Of a stretch of DNA of 13,163 nt, positions 7,582 to 13,163 are shown piece by piece (the stretch's first letter is position 1; the number at the start of each line of letters is the position of its first letter). Below the pieces are notes generated by a model. The model had not been told where the DNA came from, did no database searches, and saw only the letters and a program-made list of their open reading frames with translations. Both the position numbers and the translations under genes were made by a program. Source of the stretch: Bacteroidota bacterium (lineage in GTDB: Bacteria > Bacteroidota > Bacteroidia > Flavobacteriales_F > PHOS-HE28); NCBI GenBank assembly GCA_963169595.1, contig CAUJFM010000185.1, positions 1 to 13,163 on the forward strand. The letters are read 5' to 3'.

Positions 7582-7612
7582 GCGCCCCTTCCCTGAAGCC
7601 GGGAAGGGGCGC
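7582..7612 (+). terminator. Perfect 12-bp GC-rich stem-loop: terminator of the T9SS gene or 5' leader hairpin of the skp-like operon
   Basis: GCGCCCCTTCCC (7582-7593) pairs exactly with GGGAAGGGGCGC (7601-7612) around a 7-base loop (TGAAGCC). It starts 30 bases after the T9SS cargo stop, which suits a rho-independent terminator, but only TTCGCTTC follows, not a run of T. It also lies right after the -7 element, so it may form the 5' end of the operon's mRNA. The two readings are not exclusive. Confidence 0.6.
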
Positions 7613-7625
7613 TTCGCTTCACCCC

Positions 7626-8285
7626 ATGACCCGCAACACCATCCTGCTCCTTGTCTGGAACGTGCTCCTCACCGTGCTGGTGGGCTGGGCCCTGCTCCGC
7701 CCCACCTCCAACACCGCCAGCACTGCTTCGACCCACGCAACGGACGCGGCCGAAGGCGATGTGGTGGCCGTGGTGCCCAGCGTGGTGCGCGACAGTGCCG
7801 CGCTGAAGGACGCCCGCATCGCCTACTTCCGCATGGACAGCCTGCAGAAGCGCTACGAGCTGATCAAGGACAAGGATGTCAGTTTCCGCAGCGAGGGACG
7901 CAAGCTGGAAAGCTCCATCCAGCAGCAACTGCAACGGGCCCAGCAGCGCTACGCCGAACTGATGAACAAGGACCACACCTACAGCACGCAGGAGGAACTG
8001 CGCCGCGATGAGGCGGAAGTGCAGGAGCTGGCCATGAAGGTTCAGCAGTTGCAGGCCGAGGGTGAGGAACAGCTGGCCCGGCTGGAGGCCCGCATCCTGC
8101 AGGAGATCAGCGATGAGCTCAAGTCCTATCTGGAGGAGTACAACAAGACTGCCGGGTTCGACTACATCTTCAGCGTGCAGAACGGCGGGCAGATCTGGGT
8201 GGGGAACGAACAGCTTGACATCACGGATGACCTGGTGAACGGTCTGAACGCGCGGTACCGCGCCGGCAAAAAGCCGAAGCCATGA
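7626..8285 (+). CDS. Skp/OmpH-family periplasmic chaperone
   Basis: A 219-residue protein of the OmpH/Skp family, whose members form trimers with coiled-coil arms that hold unfolded outer-membrane proteins in the periplasm. The start at 7626 gives an N-terminal hydrophobic segment (ILLLVWNVLLTVLVGWALL, residues 6-24), either a signal peptide or an anchor. A Thr/Ser/Ala-rich linker follows to about residue 60. The family signature begins at IAYFRMDSLQKRYELIKD (65-82), where other members have a similar strand and helix. Residues about 85-170 are a long Gln/Glu-rich coiled coil, and DYIFSVQNGGQIWVGNEQLD (179-198) plus DITDDLVNGLNARY close the body domain. It is longer than E. coli Skp because of the linker. 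The stop overlaps the next start (ATGA, 8282-8285). Family assignment is strong; one-to-one equivalence with skp is inferred. Confidence 0.9.
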   Translation: MTRNTILLLVWNVLLTVLVGWALLRPTSNTASTASTHATDAAEGDVVAVVPSVVRDSAALKDARIAYFRMDSLQKRYELIKDKDVSFRSEGRKLESSIQQQLQRAQQRYAELMNKDHTYSTQEELRRDEAEVQELAMKVQQLQAEGEEQLARLEARILQEISDELKSYLEEYNKTAGFDYIFSVQNGGQIWVGNEQLDITDDLVNGLNARYRAGKKPKP

Positions 8286-8839
8286 TGACCGGCGACCTGT
8301 TGGCGGCCAAGCGGCGCGAGAACATCGCGAGCTATGTGATCAGCATGTGGCACATCGAGGACCTCGTACGCGCCTGCGGATTCAACGTGGACCTGCTGCT
8401 GGAACGCCTGCTGCCTGATGGCACGCTCACCCAACAGGAAGTGGAGGCCACGCGCGGCTGGTATGCGGGTATCATGCACCGCATGCAGCAACAGGGCCTG
8501 GAGCGCAGCGGGCACCTGCAGGAGGTGGAGGAGGTGATCAACGAACTGGAGTACTTGCATCAGACCCTGGCGGATGTGCTCCACGATGAGGACTATGAGC
8601 GCCTCCTGGCCGCGGCCAAGCCGGGCATTGAAACACTGCAGCGCCAGGCCGGTGAGGACGCCACTGGTACCGTGGACACCTGTTTCACGGCCGTGTACGG
8701 CGTGATGCTCCTTCGTGCCAAGGGAAGCCCGGTGAGCGAGGGCACGCTGGAAGCCGAGGCGGCCATCCGTCGGCTGCTGGAGCGCCTTTCCCTGCACTAC
8801 CGGCAAATGCGGAAACTACCCGGCGTGAGCATGAACTGA
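8282..8839 (+). CDS. DUF4924 family protein
   Basis: A 185-residue, largely helical protein matching what I know of DUF4924, a Bacteroidota family of unknown function. The N-terminal signature is clear: AAKRRENIASYVISMWHIED (residues 8-27) followed by LVRACGFNVDLLLERLL. Further helices follow: GWYAGIMHRMQQQGLERSGH, VEEVINELEYLHQTLADVL, and a final helix from about 155 (LEAEAAIRRLLERLSLHYRQ). There is no signal peptide, transmembrane segment or catalytic motif, so it should be cytoplasmic. Its start ATG overlaps the stop of the skp-like gene (ATGA), and a second ATG follows at once (ATGATG, 8282-8287), so initiation could be at either. The OstA-like gene starts 39 bp after its stop. Its placement implies a link with envelope biogenesis; that is inference. 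Confidence 0.85.
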   Translation: MMTGDLLAAKRRENIASYVISMWHIEDLVRACGFNVDLLLERLLPDGTLTQQEVEATRGWYAGIMHRMQQQGLERSGHLQEVEEVINELEYLHQTLADVLHDEDYERLLAAAKPGIETLQRQAGEDATGTVDTCFTAVYGVMLLRAKGSPVSEGTLEAEAAIRRLLERLSLHYRQMRKLPGVSMN

Positions 8840-8878
8840 CCGTCCGGCGTGGTACGGTACTTGCCGATCCTGTTCACC

Positions 8879-10408
8879 ATGCGTCCGCTCCTGTTCCGCA
8901 GTACGTTCATCCTCCTCGCCTGTGCGGGGATGCTGCGCGCACACGGTCAGTCAACGGTGCAGACCGGTGGTGGCCGGGTGGAGATCCTGAACGCGGACGC
9001 CCTGCGCTTCGACCAGCAGGTGGGCGGTGCCCAGCGGCTCAACGGCAACGTGCGGCTGCGCCATGGCAATGCCCTGATGTACTGCGATAGTGCCCATGTG
9101 CATCCGGACCAACGGGTGGATGCCTTCGGCCAGGTGCGGATCGAACAGGGCGACAGCCTGCGCATCACGGGGCAGCGTCTCACCTACCTCGGCGCGGAAC
9201 GCACCGCCCACATGGAAGGGGATGTCCGCCTGAACGACCGCAGCATGGAGCTGTCCACGCCGGCGCTCGACTACGACATGCGTCAGCGCGTGGGTGTGTA
9301 CAGCGCCGGTGGCCGCATCGTGGACCTGCGGGAAGGCAACGTGCTCACCAGTGGCAAAGGCCAGTACCTCGCTGCCAGCCGCCGCTTCATCTTCAGCCGC
9401 CAGGTGCGGTTGGACCACCCCGAGCGCACGGTGACCTGCGACACCATGCACTACACCACCACCACGGGGATCACCGAGTTCATGGGGCCCACCGTGATCA
9501 CCCAGGGCAACACCGTGATCCGCACCACACGCGGCACCTATGACACGCGCAACGACCGCACGCGTCTCTCGCGCCGCTCCAGCATCACGCAGAAGGAGCG
9601 TGTCCTGGAGGGGGACAGCCTGCGTTACGACCGGCGCACGGGCATCGGGCTGGCCTGGGGCCACGTGGAACTGGTGGACAGCGGCGGCGACCTGCGGGTG
9701 CATGGCCACATGGCCCAGTACCGTTCCATCGAACAGCGCGCCTTCGTCACGGGCCGCGCAGAACTGGTCATGCGCATGGGCGAGGACACCCTCTACCTGC
9801 ATGGCGACACCATCTTCACCGACACCGGCGACAGCGGACGACGCATCACCGCGCGGCGCAACGTGCGTTTCTTCCGCCACGACCTGCAGGGACTTTGCGA
9901 CACCCTCGTCTACGCCGATGCGGACAGCGTGATCCACATGCACCACCTGCCCGTGCTGTGGAGCGGCAACGACCAGATCACCGGCGACAACATCCGCATC
10001 GCCCTGAAGGACCGCAAGGCCCACCGTCTCTACGTGGAGGGCAACGCATTCCTCGTATCCGAAGCGGACAGCATCCACTGGGACCAGGTGACCGGCCTGA
10101 CGATGACGGGCCATTTCGCCGACAATGAGCTGCGGAGCCTGGTGGCCGATGGCAACACACGCACGGTGTACTTCGCCCGGGAGCAAGCCGCTGACGGCAC
10201 CGAGCGCATCATTGGCGTGAACCGCGCGGATTGCAGCCGGATCATCGTGGGCATGAACGAGGGCAACATCGCCACCGTGAGCTTCCTGGAACGGCCGGAT
10301 GCGGTGCTCTACCCCTTGGAGAAAGCACCGCCCGACGAACTGCGGATGAAAGGTGCCGAACTGCGCACGGCGGAACGGCCGCTGGACCGCTCAGCGATCT
10401 TCAACTGA
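8879..10408 (+). CDS. OstA-like (LptA/LptD N-terminal domain) lipopolysaccharide-transport protein
   Basis: A 509-residue periplasmic protein of the OstA/LptA-like group, known in Bacteroidota as a stand-alone OstA-like protein. The start at 8879 gives a signal peptide, MRPLLFRSTFILLACAGMLR then AHGQ before STVQ; the frame opens with a GTG ten codons earlier, but that start would place polar residues before it. The mature part repeats the beta-jellyroll pattern of LptA: GGRVEILNADALRFDQ, RLNGNVRLRHGNALMYCDSA (54-73), DAFGQVRIEQGDSLRITGQR (81-100), TAHMEGDVRLNDRSMELSTP, and so on to about residue 430. Such repeats build a groove that carries lipopolysaccharide towards the outer membrane. It lacks the beta-barrel of LptD; a barrel partner would be elsewhere. 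It is third in the operon with skp-like and DUF4924 genes. Its last 18 bp overlap the convergent CotH-like gene. Confidence 0.9.
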   Translation: MRPLLFRSTFILLACAGMLRAHGQSTVQTGGGRVEILNADALRFDQQVGGAQRLNGNVRLRHGNALMYCDSAHVHPDQRVDAFGQVRIEQGDSLRITGQRLTYLGAERTAHMEGDVRLNDRSMELSTPALDYDMRQRVGVYSAGGRIVDLREGNVLTSGKGQYLAASRRFIFSRQVRLDHPERTVTCDTMHYTTTTGITEFMGPTVITQGNTVIRTTRGTYDTRNDRTRLSRRSSITQKERVLEGDSLRYDRRTGIGLAWGHVELVDSGGDLRVHGHMAQYRSIEQRAFVTGRAELVMRMGEDTLYLHGDTIFTDTGDSGRRITARRNVRFFRHDLQGLCDTLVYADADSVIHMHHLPVLWSGNDQITGDNIRIALKDRKAHRLYVEGNAFLVSEADSIHWDQVTGLTMTGHFADNELRSLVADGNTRTVYFAREQAADGTERIIGVNRADCSRIIVGMNEGNIATVSFLERPDAVLYPLEKAPPDELRMKGAELRTAERPLDRSAIFN

Positions 10409-12601
10409 CCGGGTCGAAAGGAAGGTACCGAGGACCTTGGCGGGCAGCGAATCAGCCGGTAGCACGGTGCTGAGCCCATCCACGTCCTGCTCGCGACCAT
10501 TGTTCACGTAGCTGTTCGCATAGCGCAGCACCCGCGCACCACCATAGATGGGCTTCTTGCGATATGCGGCGAACACCGTAAGGTTGTCCGTGAAGATGTT
10601 GTCGATGACGTGCGCGATGGACAGGTCCTTGGCCACGACAGCCTGGTTGTTGCCCTCGAAGACGGAACGCCGCACGAGCAACTGGCTGGCCTCCCCCACG
10701 CTGATCGCCTTGTCCATCATGCGCAGGAAGCGGCAGTCCTCCACCAGGATCCGCGCGCCGCTCACATCCAGTCCATCACCGTTGCTGTCCACGCGGCCAC
10801 TGCGGAAGCTGCAGCGCTCCACCCGCCCCGTGCAATAGTCCAGGTCGACCAGATCGGCCTGACCATCCTCGAAGACACAGTCGCGCAGCAGCACCGTACC
10901 ACCCTTGATGTTCAGCCCGTCCTCGGCGGCGTTGGCACCGATGATGCAATCCACCAGCTCGGTGCGTGCGGCGCCATGGATCGCGAACTGGCCCGTGAAG
11001 TACACCCCACGCACACGCGACTCGCTCCCGCCGCTGAGCTGCAGCCCGCGAATGAGGCAGGTGATCCGATCATCACCGAGCACAGCAAAGCTCCCGAACG
11101 GAGCGCCTTCCTGGGCCGAGCGCACAAAGACCGGGTTGCGGCGCGTGCCACGCACTTCCAAGGGACCCTGTACCAGCAGGCTCACTCCCGCAGCCAGTTC
11201 GAGGCGTGCACCATCCAGCATCAGCACCGGCCGCCCAGCAGGGAACACGAGGTCCCGGTCCACGAGGTAGCGTCCCCGTGGGAATACGATCGTGTCGCCG
11301 CGCAGCTGCACCTTGTACCGGCGGATGATCGCGGCCATCACACTGTCGGCCTCCTCCACCAACTGTCGGCCAAGCTCCTTCGGCATGCCTTCTGCGAAGG
11401 ATGCACGACCAGGACCCGGCACCAGTTCGCGCTGCCAACAGGCCACGGGATCGAGGCCATCGAGGCGAGCACCCAGCAGTTCGTCGCGCATCCGCTCGGC
11501 ACGCGCGGTGGCCATGCCCAGTTCACCCGGTGCGGCCAGCAGCGGCAACCAGGCGCGGTCCATGGCGGTGAGCCGTTCGCGAAGACGCCACCGCTCCTCC
11601 TTCAACAGCTCCCATCGCGCGCGCACCTGCGCCTGAAAGCCTTCATCCTGCAACAGGACACGCAAAGGACCATATAGCGCGGGTGAGGTGGTGTCCGCCC
11701 AGCCGGGAATGTGGCGGGCATGCCGGTACAGTGGCACGATGCGGCCGCGCGACCAGTGATAGGCGTACAATTCCTCTTCCGCCCCGCCATCGCCCTCCAG
11801 TGCGTGCATGATGATCCGTGCGGCGGCGGCCTCCCGATCGACGATGGGCAACAAGGCCGTCACATCCCCCGACCGGGCGCGGTGATAGACCTCCTCCAGA
11901 CCCGCAGCGACCAGGGTGGTCGCCACCGTGTCGTCATCGAACGCCGGGAACAGATGGTCGGGCCGGCGGTGATCGCTGCCCTGCTCGAAGAGCGGCGCAC
12001 CGGTCATGCGGCGCTTCTCGAGGAAGTCGGCATCCATGCGCTCCTCCTTCAGGAAAAGGCCCAGATCGCGACCGCAGGCAATGACCCGGACAAAGGAGAC
12101 CTCCGGTGTGACCAGCCCCAGGTCGCCTGCGATGACCTCCAGATACTTGGCCCGCAGGCTCCGGTCCGTGGCGGGAATGAGCACGATGTGGCGTTGCGCC
12201 CGGAACGGTGCATCGCGCTTGAACTTCACCACGAAGCCATCCGTGGTGGTGCGCAGTCGTCGCACCTCCACGGAGTCGCCGTAACCCTCGGCCTCGAACC
12301 ACCGCACGGTCCAGCCCGGTCCCTTGTGCTGCGTGAGGCAGGGGCCATCCTCCTTCGACCCGCCGAAGTGGTAGGGCTCCGCGCGCACTTCACCCCGGTG
12401 TTCCGGCCGCAGGTCCAACCAGGACGCATAGGCCTCCACTTCCGCCGAGCGGACGCCCAATGGCCACTGACCGGAGAGCAGGCGATGGTCCGCCACCGAG
12501 AACAGCAGCACGAGCAGGGCCACCGGGACCAGCATCCCGATGAGCCACGCGGCAAGCCGCGGCGAACTGCGCTTAGCGGACCTCCTCATCGGTGACAGCA
12601 T
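10391..12601 (-). CDS. Membrane-anchored protein fusing a CotH-kinase-like region to a right-handed beta-helix
   Basis: A 736-residue protein. One transmembrane segment (residues about 17-36, LAAWLIGMLVPVALLVLLFSV) follows a basic start, so the bulk is probably periplasmic or extracellular. Residues about 95-345 resemble the CotH kinase family: DGFVVKFKRD (121-130), LIPATDRSLRAKYLEVIAGD (141-160), FVRVIACGRDLGLFLKEERMDADFL (170-194). The usual metal-binding signature near IPWDxD reads IVPLYRH (288-294), so the key Asp appears replaced and the kinase may be inactive. A hinge helix follows. Residues about 435-700 form a beta-helix of short coils: LLVQGPLEVRG, IRGLQLSGGSESRVRGVYF, LVDCIIGANAAEDGLNIKGG, VLLRDCVFEDGQADLVDLDY, VERCSFRSGR, ILVEDCRFLRMMDKAISVG, LVRRSVFEGNNQAVVAKD. 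Pectate-lyase-like helices of this kind bind or cut polysaccharides; no lyase residues are identified. The start overlaps the upstream gene by 29 bp, or 17 bp from the second ATG (12589). Its end overlaps the OstA-like gene. Confidence 0.8.
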   Translation of the reverse strand: MLSPMRRSAKRSSPRLAAWLIGMLVPVALLVLLFSVADHRLLSGQWPLGVRSAEVEAYASWLDLRPEHRGEVRAEPYHFGGSKEDGPCLTQHKGPGWTVRWFEAEGYGDSVEVRRLRTTTDGFVVKFKRDAPFRAQRHIVLIPATDRSLRAKYLEVIAGDLGLVTPEVSFVRVIACGRDLGLFLKEERMDADFLEKRRMTGAPLFEQGSDHRRPDHLFPAFDDDTVATTLVAAGLEEVYHRARSGDVTALLPIVDREAAAARIIMHALEGDGGAEEELYAYHWSRGRIVPLYRHARHIPGWADTTSPALYGPLRVLLQDEGFQAQVRARWELLKEERWRLRERLTAMDRAWLPLLAAPGELGMATARAERMRDELLGARLDGLDPVACWQRELVPGPGRASFAEGMPKELGRQLVEEADSVMAAIIRRYKVQLRGDTIVFPRGRYLVDRDLVFPAGRPVLMLDGARLELAAGVSLLVQGPLEVRGTRRNPVFVRSAQEGAPFGSFAVLGDDRITCLIRGLQLSGGSESRVRGVYFTGQFAIHGAARTELVDCIIGANAAEDGLNIKGGTVLLRDCVFEDGQADLVDLDYCTGRVERCSFRSGRVDSNGDGLDVSGARILVEDCRFLRMMDKAISVGEASQLLVRRSVFEGNNQAVVAKDLSIAHVIDNIFTDNLTVFAAYRKKPIYGGARVLRYANSYVNNGREQDVDGLSTVLPADSLPAKVLGTFLSTRSVEDR

Positions 12602-13163
12602 TGGTGATCCGCAGACCCGGTGGGATCCCTTGAAGGAAGCTCACCCAACTGTTCAGCGGCGCCACATTGAACCAGCGACGATCGGCATAGGGATGGCCGG
12701 ACTTTCCATCCGGGGTGACCAGCGTGCGGTGCAGGACGATGGACGCTTCCGCACCGCGCACCTCGGCCTCCACCTCGCGGCCATCCACACGAACGATGAC
12801 CGGTCCCTCCCCATTGATGGGCCAGGATAAACGAAGCGGTGCCTCGGCATTTGAGCGAAGCTGCAGACTGTCCCCTCGCAATACTTCCACCTCGTTCGCG
12901 GATAGACGTTGCCGGGTGCGCTCCCACCACTGCTGCGTGCCGGTGCGCAGTCCCGCGATGGACGAGACCACATGGGCCAACGAGAAACGATGCACGTCCT
13001 CGGGCTTGAGGGTGACGTTGCCGAACTTGTTGCGATCGGCGAGCACGGACGGGCGGATGCGCTCCAGCAAACGGTCTAGCTCGGCATTGAAGCCGCCGTT
13101 CAGGTGAACTTCCTGCAAGGCCTGCCACACATAACGGTCGCGCTGCAGCCGCCAATCGGGCCC
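12573..13163 (-). CDS. C-terminal part of an uncharacterised protein, possibly CotH-like (partial, 5' end off the right edge)
   Basis: The frame is open from the right edge to a stop at 12575-12573, giving 196 visible residues with no start in view; a GTG at 13130 is in frame, but the reading frame continues upstream to the window end, so an internal start is unlikely. Visible segments include RDRYVWQALQEVHLNGGFNA, LDRLLERIRPSVLADRNKFG, GTQQWWERTRQRLSANEVEV and WFNVAPLNSWVSFLQGIPPG. The helical stretch with RDRYVW, ERIRP and WWERTRQRL is like the tail of CotH-type proteins and resembles the region at about 330-390 of the next gene. After that the sequence is beta-rich (LQLRSNAEAPLRLSW, VIVRVDGREVEAEV), perhaps a small Ig-like cap. 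It overlaps the downstream CotH-like/beta-helix gene, so the two are probably co-transcribed and translationally coupled. Family assignment is weak. Confidence 0.55.
   Translation of the reverse strand, partial: GPDWRLQRDRYVWQALQEVHLNGGFNAELDRLLERIRPSVLADRNKFGNVTLKPEDVHRFSLAHVVSSIAGLRTGTQQWWERTRQRLSANEVEVLRGDSLQLRSNAEAPLRLSWPINGEGPVIVRVDGREVEAEVRGAEASIVLHRTLVTPDGKSGHPYADRRWFNVAPLNSWVSFLQGIPPGLRITNAVTDEEVR

Noticed and set aside
8951..10186. Minus-strand open frame of 411 codons opposite the OstA-like gene
   Set aside because: Repetitive His/Val/Ala composition, no motif, and the sense strand encodes a clear OstA-like protein.
10610..11677. Plus-strand open frame of 355 codons opposite the CotH-like/beta-helix gene
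   Set aside because: No start context, signal or motif; the minus strand carries conserved CotH-like and beta-helix patterns.
11711..12595. Plus-strand open frame of 294 codons opposite the N-terminal half of the CotH-like gene
   Set aside because: His/Gln/Arg-rich shadow; the opposite strand has a membrane anchor and a CotH-like pattern.
1..13163. tRNA, rRNA, CRISPR, transposon or phage elements
   Set aside because: No tRNA-like cloverleaf, no regularly spaced direct repeats and no transposase or integrase motifs were seen in any frame.

Overview
The window looks like chromosomal DNA of a GC-rich member of the Bacteroidota, probably an uncultured Flavobacteriales-type bacterium. The evidence is a TonB-dependent receptor with an N-terminal carboxypeptidase-regulatory-like domain, a secreted protein with a type IX secretion (T9SS) C-terminal sorting domain, a DUF4924-type protein and a stand-alone OstA-like protein, all typical of that phylum. 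Start sites lack Shine-Dalgarno sequences, and one or two upstream regions carry the Bacteroidota -7 element TAnnTTTG. The taxonomic call is inferred from gene content only. I see no RNA genes, CRISPR array, insertion sequence or prophage.

Layout, left to right. (1) Minus strand, 1-3652: a TonB-dependent outer-membrane receptor followed by a secreted protein whose start codon overlaps the receptor's stop (ATGA). The secreted gene runs off the left edge. (2) Plus strand, 3882-4568: a two-part protein with a McrA-like HNH nuclease domain at its C-terminus, divergent from the receptor. (3) 4626-5301: a small basic hypothetical gene (plus) and a YegP/DUF1508 gene (minus) converge on a perfect 18-bp palindrome that contains both stop codons. 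(4) 5444-7552: a 702-residue multidomain T9SS cargo protein. (5) 7573-10408: a -7 element, a 12-bp perfect hairpin and a three-gene envelope operon made of a Skp/OmpH-like chaperone, a DUF4924 protein (ATGA overlap with the chaperone gene) and an OstA/LptA-like protein. (6) Minus strand, 10391-13163: a membrane-anchored protein joining a CotH-kinase-like region to a right-handed beta-helix, preceded by an overlapping upstream gene cut by the right edge. Its 3' end overlaps the OstA gene by 18 bp.

Most of the window serves the cell envelope: nutrient uptake across the outer membrane, cargo secreted by T9SS, outer-membrane protein chaperoning and lipopolysaccharide transport. The HNH protein and the two small genes at 4626-5301 are the exceptions. 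The parts most worth following up are the CotH-like/beta-helix fusion with an apparently altered active site, the DUF4924 gene locked between two outer-membrane biogenesis genes, and the HNH protein with its uncharacterised N-terminal domain. No strongly novel multi-gene system is evident. Coding density is very high; the largest gap without a gene is 229 bp (3653-3881), so no gene-free stretch reaches 300 bases.
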